Part shown: positions 9,849 to 18,374 of the stretch, piece by piece
How positions within the stretch are numbered: the first letter of the stretch is position 1
How the letters are laid out: each line of letters starts with the position of its first letter
Source of the DNA: Saprospiraceae bacterium
GTDB lineage: Bacteria > Bacteroidota > Bacteroidia > Chitinophagales > Saprospiraceae
NCBI GenBank assembly: GCA_020627785.1
Contig: JAHDGF010000027.1
Location: 1-56,644, forward strand
Length of the DNA: 56,644 bases
Direction of reading: 5' to 3'
The notes under the pieces: model-generated
Databases searched by the model: none
Seen by the model: only the letters and a program-made list of their open reading frames with translations
Told to the model about the DNA's origin: nothing
Position numbers and translations under genes: made by a program

Positions 9849-10334
9849 ATGGGATTATTCTCCTTTTTAAAGAATGCAGGATCAAGCATCCTAAAAGATA
9901 AGGCCGCAGCAAATGATGAAGCAAATGCGGCAGCTGAAGCCAATGAAGCTGCTGGTGAGGCAAGAACTGCTAGCATATTAAAAAATATGGTTGCGTCATC
10001 TGGACTTGCTATTGATAACTTAGACATCGAATTTGACGATGGTAAAGCAGTGATTTACGGCATCACTTCAAGTGTCGATGACAAGGAAAAAGCAGTCTTA
10101 ATGGTCGGAAACGTTGACGGTATCGGATCTGTAGATGATAGAATTTCTGTTACCACTCCTCCACCAACTTCTCAATTTTATGAAGTTAAATCTGGAGATA
10201 GCCTTTCTAAAATTGCAAAGGAATTCTACGGAGACCCGATGAAGTATACAGAAATCTTTGAAGCCAATAAGCCAATGCTGAAAGATCCTAACATGATTTA
10301 TCCTGGCCAAACGCTTAGAATTCCTAACTTATAA
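9849..10334 (+). CDS. BON-LysM protein (YgaU/Kbp-like)
   Basis: A 161-residue soluble protein. An N-terminal helical region (about 1-42, rich in Ala, Glu and Asn) is followed by a BON domain (about 44-102, with the G-x-V-x-x-V-D-D-R-I turn). A LysM domain closes the protein (about 108-160: F-Y-E-V-K-S-G-D-S-L-S-K-I-A, then N-x-x-M-I-Y-P-G-Q-x-L-R-I-P). Length and domain order match the E. coli YgaU/Kbp family, whose founder is a cytoplasmic potassium-binding protein important under osmotic stress. No signal peptide is visible, in keeping with a cytoplasmic place. The gene is monocistronic and ends in a strong terminator. Family assignment is firm; potassium binding here is by analogy. Confidence 0.9.
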   Translation: MGLFSFLKNAGSSILKDKAAANDEANAAAEANEAAGEARTASILKNMVASSGLAIDNLDIEFDDGKAVIYGITSSVDDKEKAVLMVGNVDGIGSVDDRISVTTPPPTSQFYEVKSGDSLSKIAKEFYGDPMKYTEIFEANKPMLKDPNMIYPGQTLRIPNL

Positions 10335-10358
10335 GGATTCACAACCAAGAAAAGATAA

Positions 10359-10383
10359 GCCCCGACCCGTCGGGGCTTTTTTT
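10359..10383 (+). terminator. Strong rho-independent terminator after the BON-LysM gene
   Basis: Perfect 8-bp stem GCCCCGAC/GTCGGGGC with a tiny loop followed by seven T. It lies between convergent genes. The T run overlaps the stop codon of the dehydrogenase on the other strand, so it may act in both directions. Confidence 0.9.
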
Positions 10384-11341
10384 ATGCAATACGATTAAGT
10401 AAAGCTCCTGCTTGATAACTTTTAATATTTTCAACGATGCCATTTAGCAATCGTTCCCTTGATTCTCTGCTCGACCAAGCTTGATGTGGAGTGATTAAAC
10501 AATTGTCTAAACCATAGAATTCGTGATTCAATGCTGGCGGCTCGTCAACCATTACATCTAAACCAGCACCTTTAATCACTCTATTTTTCAATGCCTCAGC
10601 TAAATCCTTCTCATGAATTAATCCACCCCTTGCAGTATTTATGAGTATTGCAGAAGATTTCATTTGCGCAAGCGTAGCTCGATTCACCAATCCTTCCGTA
10701 TGTTCATTGAGACTAGCATGTAAGGTAAGTACATCAGAACTATGAAATAATTCTTCTCTAGACACAAATTCAACCTCTGGAAAAGTCATGGCTTTTCTTT
10801 TGCAGGCAATAACACGCATTCCAAAGGCTAACCCCACCCTAGCGACAGCCTGGCCAATCGTACCAAATCCAAAAATGCCCAGGACCTTACCTTCCAATTC
10901 TGACCAAGGTTGATGTTGATATGAAAAATATTCTTGACTGGCCCAAGCTCCCTGCTTCACTTCTTTTGAATAAGTCTCCACCCGATTAATCAATCCAAAG
11001 ATTAAGGCAAATACTTGATGGCATACACCGGGAGTACTATAACCTGAAACATTGCAAACTTGAATTCCTCTTGATTTACATGCTTGGAGATCAACATTAT
11101 TATATCCAGTTGCTGCCACACAAATCAACTTCAAAGAAGGAAGCTCCCTGATTAACGCTTCTGAAAAGATAATCTTATTACCAATTAAAATTTCTGCATT
11201 TGCAGAAGCAGCAAGAAGTTCATCTTCTGCTTTTAGATTTTTATGATGCGTAAATTCTCCTAAAGCTCTGAAACTCTCCCAAGAAAGATCTACATGAGGA
11301 TTAGAAGTATGGCTGTCAAGAAAGACAATTTTACTTTCCAT
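10382..11341 (-). CDS. D-2-hydroxyacid dehydrogenase (NAD-binding)
   Basis: A 319-residue member of the D-isomer-specific 2-hydroxyacid dehydrogenases, which interconvert 2-oxoacids and D-2-hydroxyacids (glycerate/hydroxypyruvate, lactate or phosphoglycerate subfamilies). The Rossmann loop G-F-G-T-I-G is at 158-163. The catalytic triad of the family is visible as Arg238 (N-T-A-R-G-G), Glu267 (V-D-E-P-P) and His286 (T-P-H-Q-A-W). No C-terminal ACT domain is present, so it is not long-form SerA; a glycerate dehydrogenase-like enzyme is the closest guess. Its ATG overlaps the end of the DUF547 gene by 11 bases, implying translational coupling. Confidence 0.92.
   Translation of the reverse strand: MESKIVFLDSHTSNPHVDLSWESFRALGEFTHHKNLKAEDELLAASANAEILIGNKIIFSEALIRELPSLKLICVAATGYNNVDLQACKSRGIQVCNVSGYSTPGVCHQVFALIFGLINRVETYSKEVKQGAWASQEYFSYQHQPWSELEGKVLGIFGFGTIGQAVARVGLAFGMRVIACKRKAMTFPEVEFVSREELFHSSDVLTLHASLNEHTEGLVNRATLAQMKSSAILINTARGGLIHEKDLAEALKNRVIKGAGLDVMVDEPPALNHEFYGLDNCLITPHQAWSSRESRERLLNGIVENIKSYQAGALLNRIA
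10662..10674 (-). repeat. 13-bp motif CGCTTNCGCAAAT, copy 3 (N=G)
   Basis: Perfect copy on the minus strand inside the dehydrogenase gene, read in the coding sense as part of Thr-Leu-Ala-Gln-Met. This is a different frame from copy 2. Confidence 0.75.
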
Positions 11342-12446
11342 TCAACTTCCAATCATAATCCCCAAATTTCACTTTAGTACCGCTGGAAATTTTAGTTTCT
11401 GAATACTTGTTCAGAAACTCCACTAAATCCCCAAAGTCTTCTTTGTACCAATCGAATATTTTAGAAACCTGAACTTGATCGGCACTGATGCTGTTCTGAG
11501 AACTGTTGATAAACTCTCTGGTATTTTTTTCCAATTTTGCCTCTAGGTTATTTTCAGTAAAAGCAAAGTTTCCCAATTTAGGACATGAAACTGCGGCACA
11601 GTTCACAGCAAAGTGAATTCTTGGTTCGTTAAATGTGGGACGAATAATATCATTCTCAATATTATTTAATGAATAAGTTTTTCCACCAATCTCGATCCAT
11701 TTTTTATCCCAGGGCTTGCCCCCATATAAATTTGTAATGCTAGACAATGGATAGTTATCTAAGATTAACTTTAAGGTAAATGCATTGTAAGCATTAATCC
11801 AATAAGCTAGTTTTTTAGATTTACTCCACGCATCCGCTGGGGAATTACTAGACAACTCAGCGAGATAACCATCGAGCACTGTAATCTCAGATTTTAATCC
11901 AGCATAGTCCACCATGCCATTTGCACTTACATACTTTTTCAGTAATTCATTGAATACTTCGTGTGAGATTTCTAGGGTCTTTTTTGATTCTTTAACCTCA
12001 GGAACTATTTCTGTAGCAGGCTCAATTTTATCTTTCAATTTTTCTTTAACATCCGCTTCCGCAAATGTACTCCCAGTGGAAACTTGAGTTACAACTTCTT
12101 CTGGTTTTTTATCCTCTTCTTGAATAGGCTTTACCGTAACCTCTGATTTAGTGGGTGCAGTTAATTCTATTTTTTCTTGGACTTGAGCTTTTACCTTCGC
12201 TGCTTCTGCTTGTGTGTTATTCTTTGGTTCAACTTCTTCTTTTACAACGACTTCACTACTCTTTGTTTCTTCTAATTCTAGTACTTCAACTGAAATCACC
12301 TCTGTTTCCACCTCATCCACTTCCGAGCTTACGGATTCAATTGCTGAAGTGCTTAATTTTTCTTCTGTTGCATCCTTTACCTTTTCAGCTTTACAGCCAA
12401 GCATAAATAAAAAGCAACCAACAAATACTAATGAATATTTTTTCAT
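11331..12446 (-). CDS. DUF547 lipoprotein
   Basis: A 371-residue protein. The N-terminus is a lipoprotein signal with lipobox L-G-C (Cys18). A long low-complexity linker rich in E, K, V and T follows (about 20-160), then a DUF547 domain (about 165-370) with the typical A-Y-W-I-N-A-Y-N-A-F-T-L-K, P-R-I-H-F-A-V-N-C-A-A-V-S-C-P and S-K-I-F-D-W-Y-K-E-D-F blocks. The conserved Cys/His/Asn set has been suggested to form an enzyme active site, but no reaction is established. The linker probably holds the domain away from the membrane. It lies 46 bases downstream of a TonB receptor gene and overlaps the dehydrogenase gene, so the three may form one operon. Confidence 0.88.
   Translation of the reverse strand: MKKYSLVFVGCFLFMLGCKAEKVKDATEEKLSTSAIESVSSEVDEVETEVISVEVLELEETKSSEVVVKEEVEPKNNTQAEAAKVKAQVQEKIELTAPTKSEVTVKPIQEEDKKPEEVVTQVSTGSTFAEADVKEKLKDKIEPATEIVPEVKESKKTLEISHEVFNELLKKYVSANGMVDYAGLKSEITVLDGYLAELSSNSPADAWSKSKKLAYWINAYNAFTLKLILDNYPLSSITNLYGGKPWDKKWIEIGGKTYSLNNIENDIIRPTFNEPRIHFAVNCAAVSCPKLGNFAFTENNLEAKLEKNTREFINSSQNSISADQVQVSKIFDWYKEDFGDLVEFLNKYSETKISSGTKVKFGDYDWKLNGK
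12054..12066 (+). repeat. 13-bp motif CGCTTNCGCAAAT, copy 4 (N=C)
   Basis: Perfect copy on the plus strand inside the DUF547 gene, antisense to it. The gene reads the complement as Phe-Ala-Glu-Ala. Confidence 0.7.
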
Positions 12447-12492
12447 TATAACTTAATTTATCCTTTTAACGGTTAAGCGCACGTAAAGTTCT

Positions 12493-14841
12493 TTAGAAAA
12501 CAAAATCGATCCTCGCACCGATGTTCCGAGGCGCCTCCAACAATCCAGGTCTTAAGGTGTACTCTTCATTAAATACATTCTTCCCGATCAAAGATATCTT
12601 TGCTTCAAGCTCATCCGAAATTTTATAATTGTAAGCCAACCTAAGATCTATTGTCGAGTAACCGATATTGTTAATCGACCGGTATTCTCTTATAGAACCA
12701 AAGTTTCCAAATATTAAATCAATATTAGGTACCCTGCTTACATAGGCTAAGGTAGCACCTAAGTTTATTCCCTTATACCCTACTTCCATATCCCCCTTAA
12801 TATTATGCTTAGACCTGTACTTTAAAATATTTTCAGGCTCAACATCTATTAGCGAACCACCATCAAATAAAATAGAAGAGCTTAGAGAAGACCTCAATTC
12901 ATCATTGATGTCGAAGTCCTTATATGTTGGATCTATGTAAGTATATCCGGCAAGTACATTAAACTCCCAGTCATTTAAGCTAGTAGTTCCAGCAACATTT
13001 ACTTCTATCCCACGTATATCCACCTCACCAACATTCTCTGATCGGAATCCGACGGTCCCATCAATAGAGGCAAAAGTAAATTCCATCATATTATTATATT
13101 GACTCACAAATCCTGCTAGATCCAAGTATCCATTAAAACCACCAAATTTAAAACCTTGCTTCAAGCCGATTTCTGAGGACCAACCTTGCTCAGGCTCTAA
13201 GTCAGGATTCGCAAAAATATTGAACCCACCAAAAGAGGTAGAGATAAATCTCTCCGTAATCGTTGGGTACCGATATCCTTGCCCAAAAGATGCTCTCAAA
13301 AATGTAAACTCCATTAATGGATAACTCATCGCCGCTCTTGCTATAAATTTAGAATCATCATCTCTTCCTTCTGGGATTGTAAATCCTTGAAATTCTTCTG
13401 GACTCAATTGAACATTGCGTTCTGCCCGCACCCCAAAAATCAAATTCAGTTTCTCATGAAACTTCTTTTCCACCTGAGCATAAATCGCAAAATTTCTAGA
13501 AGTAAATGTCGTATCACCAAACAATGCAGAATCAGAAGAATTAAGCAAAGTAGAGGCTCCGGTTGTAACCAATAAACCTATGCTTTTAAAATCTTTCTGA
13601 GCCTGATATTCTATGTACTCTGAAATGGATGAATTGGATTGATTGTTATTATTTTGATTATCTACATAAAAAGTTCGAGTAATCAATTTATGAGAAACAC
13701 CATTCTTTCCATAATGACGGAAAGATGGATCAAGGTATAAGCGTACACTATTTCCTTCTGTAAGTCCCCCATAGATATTTGAATAGGCACCTCTGATTGG
13801 ATCTTTCCAGATAAGGTAATTAGTAAACTTCTTATTGACAAAAATACCATTGAAGCTCACAGAAGTTCGATCTGTAATTCTGTATCTAAGATTTAATCCT
13901 CCCCTAAACTGTTTATTAAACATTGGAGAATCATCTTCTAGCTCTGGTGTATTATTATTGAAGAAAAAGAACTTGGATTGATCTTGATAGTTTGCATGTG
14001 CAACCACATCCAGCTTCCCAAATTTTTGTTTATGCAACACTGATCCGAAAATATCTCTTGGTGATTTATCCCACCACAGTTTCTTAGGATCTGCCGGTGG
14101 GCGATAATTTACATAACTGAGACTCACTTTAGTCTCAGGTTCCGATGTTGCATAGCCTGTCCTAAAATGAATAATACCATTCATTGCCGAAGAACCATAA
14201 AGTACACTTGAGGCACCTTTTATTACCTCAACTTGACTGCAATTTTCAATGGGCATATCTGCCCATACCGGTCTACCCGCATCCACTTGCAAGGCAGGTG
14301 TTTCATCTACTAAAAGCATGACCCGACTTCCAGCCCCGTAAGAGAAGCCTGAACCTCCTCTAATGTTAGCTTGGCCATCGATCATTTGAACGCCAGGAAT
14401 TTTATCTAAAATTTCTGCGATGCTCTGAGTGTTGTAGGATTCTACCAATTTGGTCGGAAGAACACTGATAGATACCGGTGCGTCCGCCAAACTTCTTTCA
14501 TATTTTGAACCAGTTATGGTAGCTGTTTCTAAGAGCAGATCTGAGGACTCCATGGATATCACATCTATCTCATTGGAGCTAGTAATGGTTTTGGATAATT
14601 TTATGTTTTCATATCCTACATAACTAATCTCTATTTCGTAGGTTCCAGGAGTAAGCTCCAATTGAAATGTTCCATCTACATTGGAATAATTACCAAGTTC
14701 CTTACTAGGCACATAAATGCTCGCACCGATTAGTGGCTCTAAAGAATTAGAGTCCACAATTTTTCCTCTATAAGTTGCAACTTCTTGTGCACTTAAAAAA
14801 GTAATAAAAAATATAAATATGAATGTTACAATTGCTCGCAT
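12493..14841 (-). CDS. TonB-dependent outer-membrane receptor
   Basis: About 782 residues from the ATG at 14841, which puts a clean signal peptide (MRAIVTFIFIFFITFLSAQ) at the N-terminus; an ATG at 14868 would add nine residues. Next comes a carboxypeptidase-regulatory-like beta domain (about 24-110), then a plug domain with I-P-G-V-Q-M-I-D-G-Q-A-N-I-R-G-G-S-G-F and the V-I-K-G-A-S-S-V-L-Y-G-S block. A 22-strand type barrel ends in a C-terminal Phe (R-I-D-F-V-F). Such receptors import siderophores, vitamins or oligomers with TonB energy. No SusD partner is present, so it is not a classical SusCD pair; the substrate is unknown. DUF547 and dehydrogenase genes follow closely. Confidence 0.93.
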   Translation of the reverse strand: MRAIVTFIFIFFITFLSAQEVATYRGKIVDSNSLEPLIGASIYVPSKELGNYSNVDGTFQLELTPGTYEIEISYVGYENIKLSKTITSSNEIDVISMESSDLLLETATITGSKYERSLADAPVSISVLPTKLVESYNTQSIAEILDKIPGVQMIDGQANIRGGSGFSYGAGSRVMLLVDETPALQVDAGRPVWADMPIENCSQVEVIKGASSVLYGSSAMNGIIHFRTGYATSEPETKVSLSYVNYRPPADPKKLWWDKSPRDIFGSVLHKQKFGKLDVVAHANYQDQSKFFFFNNNTPELEDDSPMFNKQFRGGLNLRYRITDRTSVSFNGIFVNKKFTNYLIWKDPIRGAYSNIYGGLTEGNSVRLYLDPSFRHYGKNGVSHKLITRTFYVDNQNNNNQSNSSISEYIEYQAQKDFKSIGLLVTTGASTLLNSSDSALFGDTTFTSRNFAIYAQVEKKFHEKLNLIFGVRAERNVQLSPEEFQGFTIPEGRDDDSKFIARAAMSYPLMEFTFLRASFGQGYRYPTITERFISTSFGGFNIFANPDLEPEQGWSSEIGLKQGFKFGGFNGYLDLAGFVSQYNNMMEFTFASIDGTVGFRSENVGEVDIRGIEVNVAGTTSLNDWEFNVLAGYTYIDPTYKDFDINDELRSSLSSSILFDGGSLIDVEPENILKYRSKHNIKGDMEVGYKGINLGATLAYVSRVPNIDLIFGNFGSIREYRSINNIGYSTIDLRLAYNYKISDELEAKISLIGKNVFNEEYTLRPGLLEAPRNIGARIDFVF

Positions 14842-14910
14842 AAGCTTGGCTTGTATTTCAATGTACAAAAGAAATGAAATGCAAACAATTATTTCCTTGA
14901 ATAGAACTGC

Positions 14911-15387
14911 CTACTCTTCTTCAGCGACAAATTCAAATGGCTTCACCATCGGCAAGTTCAGAAGCTTCTTCTCTTCTACACTTACACTGAAAAATCGCAA
15001 GAATCCACCTGTGGCTTTAGCGACGTGCTCTGCAAAACTGGTAAAACTCTTATAGTAATCATAGGCGGTGTTGTTAGGCATTTTTGCCAAAACTTCGTTC
15101 AATGATTCTAGGTTACTTGTTAAAGTAGACATTCTTTCATCTTGAGACTCAGGTAAAGCTCCAAGTTCAGCATCTAAAACTGATGAAAAATCTAGACCAA
15201 CCGCCTGATAATACTCAGATAATCCTTCTGGGAAATTATAAGATCTGATGCTCGTAATCTTCTTGGCCCATTCCAACTCCTCGTCGTCTATGGTTCCATC
15301 TGCTCCTGCAATCAATAAGGTAATCCAAGGTATTGCCTTTTTAAGCAAGCTTTTCTCTTCGGAATTCAAATTTAAATTATGGTACAT
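14911..15387 (-). CDS. TerB-like cytosolic protein
   Basis: A 158-residue soluble, largely helical acidic protein. The stretch L-L-I-A-G-A-D-G-T-I-D-D-E-E-L (about 25-39) resembles the acidic metal-binding loop of the TerB/tellurite-resistance-like fold, but the rest is divergent. No signal peptide or TM segment is seen. It lies between two TonB receptor units but has its own gaps on both sides. A minus-strand TAAATTTG (15406-15413), 19 bases upstream of the ATG, may be its -7 box. The function is not known; the family call is tentative. Confidence 0.7.
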   Translation of the reverse strand: MYHNLNLNSEEKSLLKKAIPWITLLIAGADGTIDDEELEWAKKITSIRSYNFPEGLSEYYQAVGLDFSSVLDAELGALPESQDERMSTLTSNLESLNEVLAKMPNNTAYDYYKSFTSFAEHVAKATGGFLRFFSVSVEEKKLLNLPMVKPFEFVAEEE

Positions 15388-15465
15388 CTTAGCGATTTAT
15401 GAGCGCAAATTTAAACGAATTTTAGACAATCAGAAATGGATAATATCAAAATATTGAATAGCAGC

Positions 15466-15972
15466 CTAAATCCTTAAAAAGATGGCATCACAACTAATCA
15501 CCCCAAAGCCAGGGTCTGTGTTCAATAAAATGGAAATACTATTGTCCGCCTGCAAGATTCCTTCCCCTGAAATGGTAACATCCACTTGCTGTCCATTGAT
15601 TTCTACAGACTGCATATTTGTGTTAATGGTGAAATTATCTTGGCTGGTAACTGTGCCAGTGATTGGTGTAATATCTAAGATTTCTATGCTAAAGTCAAGG
15701 TTGATCTGATCAGCCGCTGAAACCTCACTTGTAATGCTCAAAGTTGCATCTGAACCTCCGAGTATTACTCCGCAATCAATCGGACCTTCATAGTTTCCAA
15801 TAAAACCACTTCTTAGTTCTGTTTCACAATTGGTTCCTTCATATCCAGGATCACAAGCACAAGTTCCCTCTACACAGGTCCCATTACTATTACAGTCTAC
15901 TCCATCACATTCATCCTTACAACCAACAAATAACAAAAGCGTTAGCGCAAAGAAAATTGAAGTTAATTTCAT
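15466..15972 (-). CDS. Lipoprotein with an EGF-like domain
   Basis: A 168-residue protein with a lipoprotein signal and lipobox V-G-C (Cys18), then an EGF-like module (about 19-52) with six spaced Cys: C-D-G-V-D-C, G-T-C, G-T-C-A-C and G-Y-E-G-T-N-C. A beta-rich C-terminal domain of about 110 residues follows, with no family I recognise. It starts only three bases after the stop codon of the upstream TonB receptor gene, so the two are almost certainly in one operon. This suggests a surface lipoprotein that works with the receptor, analogous in arrangement (not in sequence) to SusD- or HmuY-type partners. Confidence 0.85.
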   Translation of the reverse strand: MKLTSIFFALTLLLFVGCKDECDGVDCNSNGTCVEGTCACDPGYEGTNCETELRSGFIGNYEGPIDCGVILGGSDATLSITSEVSAADQINLDFSIEILDITPITGTVTSQDNFTINTNMQSVEINGQQVDVTISGEGILQADNSISILLNTDPGFGVISCDAIFLRI

Positions 15973-15975
15973 GTT

Positions 15976-18282
15976 TTAAAAATTGAAACGTATAGCCAAT
16001 GATGGCAATATTGGTAATTGATCTACCCTTTCATATCTAACTCTATCGAAATAGAAAATATTTCTTCTATCCGTAATATTCGTTATCCCCGCTACGATTT
16101 CTAAACCAGTTGTTTTTGACAATTGGATATCTTTCTGCACAGAAATATCAAATCTATGGTAGGGAGGTAATTCGCCACCATTTCTTACATCAGAATATAT
16201 AATACCAATATTCTCTGAATTATTCGTTTCATATTCCGTTGAAGCCCCTTCTAAGAATGGCTGGTAATTATAAAAAGATTGTGTCTGAGTAAAAGGGAAT
16301 CCCGTACCAAAATTGTATCTCGCTGAAAACAACCAATCTTGTTTTTCACCCATGGTATAACTTGCCAGGAAATTAAAATTATGACGTCTGTCAAAAATTG
16401 TTCTGTACTCTTGCTCTCCATCAAATCTATTGACAAACCCTAAAGAATAAGTAGTCCAGAAATACCAATTTGGTGTTTGATATTTTAGTGAAATATCTCC
16501 TCCATAAGCTTGTCCTGTTTCTGTAGCATAATTAGAATCTGCAGCTGACAACTTATTTCGATTCACGATAATCAACTGTGGATAGTTCTTGATGTATCCC
16601 TCTATGTTAACTTCTAGATTTTTGAAAAGATCTATTTCAAATCCACCGACAACATGCTGAGATTTTTGAATCTTTGATGAAACCGGATCACCATTTAAGT
16701 CATTAAATCTTTCATCAGGACCAGACAAAAATCCAGTAAACAAATTAACAACATCTCTTTCATTGGATGCTGCAATGAGGTTTTGCGAATAAATTCCTGC
16801 TGCCGCTTTGAATCTAAAGAAGTCGGTGATGTTATACTTGATTCCAAGTCTAGGTTCGATTGAACCTTCTGGAAGAGAAGCATAATATTGCAATCGAACG
16901 CCGGGCTCAATAACTAATTTATCCCATGACTTTCGGTACTTTACAAATGCTGAAAGTTCTGTCGTATTCTGAAATTGTTCCAGAGGAACTCCAAAGACAT
17001 TGGTGAAATTAAAATCCGTACGAATACTTTTAACTTCAACCCCGTAGTTTACTTCCGATTTGTTACCGCCGAAAATTCCAAAATCGATGCCAATGAAAAA
17101 TTCTCTAATGCCACTATTTCTTGGATTTTCATCAACGGTATTTATCTCTGAGAAATAATCTGAATATCCTGCGATTCCATTAACAATTAGATTAGAATTT
17201 CCAGGCAGCAAATTAAAATTAAATCCACCTCCAGAGTTTCTCCAACCGATCTCAGCTATCAACGGATTGTTGTAATTATCTTGATAGTTAAAACCAAATA
17301 CATTCACCTTACTACCATTATTTGCGGCAAGCGTAAACTTAGCGTAGAGGTCATTGAAGAAGAATGGTAACCCAATGGTATCGTTTACACCGGCATAAGA
17401 ATAAAGCGTCTTTGACGTTTGATCAATTATGGATCGTTTTCCAGTCAGTACAAAACTTGCAGCAGCTCCATTTTCTTTCAATTTAAGAATTGGACCTTCA
17501 AGCAATGCCTTTACCATAAATGGACTTCCAGAAACCTGCCCCGCCAATCTCTTTTTATTTCCTTCTCTTGTATTAATATCAACTACCGCTGAAATTCTTC
17601 CACCATGTTCAGCATTAAATCCCCCTGTTAATACATCTACGTTCTTTATGAGTTCAGTCTCAAAAATTGAATAAAATCCAACGGAGTGAAAAGGATTATA
17701 AATCGTCATTCCATCCAACATGATTTTGTTTTGGATGGGTGATCCACCACGGATAAAAATCTGGCCTCCTTGGTCACCTGTGGTTATTACCCCTGGAAGT
17801 ACTTGTAAGTATTGTAGTATATCTGCATCACCCCCAGTAGAAGGCAAAGCTTTGATTTGTTTTTGAGTTACCTGTAATTTTGAAATTTGAACTTCTGTCC
17901 TTGCACTTTCTCGTCTAGCAGAAATGTCTACTGCCTTTAATTGTACACCATCCGTTGACAACAATATCTTCTGATAAATCACTTTACCCTCCCCTACATT
18001 TATGGTTATATTTTTAGGAGCATATCCAAGGTAACTTACTGTTAGGGTCTGTTCTCCTACCGGGACATCGGGTAGAACAAAAAGTCCATCAATATCCGTG
18101 TTCGTTCCCAAGGTCGTATTCTCAACAGTGATATTTCCGAAAATAATTGCCTCACCTGTTTCTGAATCATACACATGGCCTCTGAGTGTTCCAGTTTGTG
18201 CGCTTACGCAAATGCTGGTTAACAACAGAATTAAAATGAAACTGATAGACTGTAAAGTGCGGTAAATTGTACTTGTTCTCAA
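15976..18282 (-). CDS. TonB-dependent receptor with N-terminal carboxypeptidase-like domain
   Basis: A 768-residue outer-membrane receptor. A signal peptide ends near Ser-Ala-Gln (about 29), followed by a carboxypeptidase-regulatory-like domain (G-T-L-R-G-H-V-Y-D-S-E-T-G-E-A-I, about 32-115). The plug domain has L-P-S-T-G-G-D-A-D-I-L-Q-Y-L-Q-V-L-P-G-V and F-I-R-G-G-S-P-I-Q-N-K-I-M-L-D-G. The long barrel ends with R-F-N-F, a C-terminal Phe as usual for Bam substrates. It is distinct from the receptor at 12493-14841. The EGF-like lipoprotein gene follows at three bases. A possible -7 box (minus TACTTTTG, 18345-18352) lies upstream. The substrate is not predictable from sequence. Confidence 0.93.
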   Translation of the reverse strand: MRTSTIYRTLQSISFILILLLTSICVSAQTGTLRGHVYDSETGEAIIFGNITVENTTLGTNTDIDGLFVLPDVPVGEQTLTVSYLGYAPKNITINVGEGKVIYQKILLSTDGVQLKAVDISARRESARTEVQISKLQVTQKQIKALPSTGGDADILQYLQVLPGVITTGDQGGQIFIRGGSPIQNKIMLDGMTIYNPFHSVGFYSIFETELIKNVDVLTGGFNAEHGGRISAVVDINTREGNKKRLAGQVSGSPFMVKALLEGPILKLKENGAAASFVLTGKRSIIDQTSKTLYSYAGVNDTIGLPFFFNDLYAKFTLAANNGSKVNVFGFNYQDNYNNPLIAEIGWRNSGGGFNFNLLPGNSNLIVNGIAGYSDYFSEINTVDENPRNSGIREFFIGIDFGIFGGNKSEVNYGVEVKSIRTDFNFTNVFGVPLEQFQNTTELSAFVKYRKSWDKLVIEPGVRLQYYASLPEGSIEPRLGIKYNITDFFRFKAAAGIYSQNLIAASNERDVVNLFTGFLSGPDERFNDLNGDPVSSKIQKSQHVVGGFEIDLFKNLEVNIEGYIKNYPQLIIVNRNKLSAADSNYATETGQAYGGDISLKYQTPNWYFWTTYSLGFVNRFDGEQEYRTIFDRRHNFNFLASYTMGEKQDWLFSARYNFGTGFPFTQTQSFYNYQPFLEGASTEYETNNSENIGIIYSDVRNGGELPPYHRFDISVQKDIQLSKTTGLEIVAGITNITDRRNIFYFDRVRYERVDQLPILPSLAIRFNF
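18201..18213 (+). repeat. 13-bp motif CGCTTNCGCAAAT, copy 5 (N=A)
   Basis: Perfect copy on the plus strand at the signal-peptide end of the TonB receptor gene, antisense to it. The gene reads the complement as Ile-Cys-Val-Ser. Confidence 0.7.
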
Positions 18283-18344
18283 ATTCCTAAATTTCTTGCC
18301 AAAACGATGAATAAAGATGTGAAAATTGGCCTTTCAAATCCCGA

Positions 18345-18352
18345 CAAAAGTA
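18345..18352 (-). promoter_or_regulatory. Possible -7 promoter box for the TonB receptor-lipoprotein operon
   Basis: The minus strand reads TACTTTTG (TAnnTTTG), 63 bases upstream of the receptor ATG and just downstream of the GWxTD gene end. No clear -33 box. Confidence 0.3.
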
Positions 18353-18374
18353 CAAATCTTTGGTATAATTAGCT

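Noticed and set aside
15976..18282. Reading this receptor and its lipoprotein as a classical SusC/SusD pair
   Set aside because: The receptor is much shorter than SusC proteins and the lipoprotein has an EGF-like module with no SusD features.
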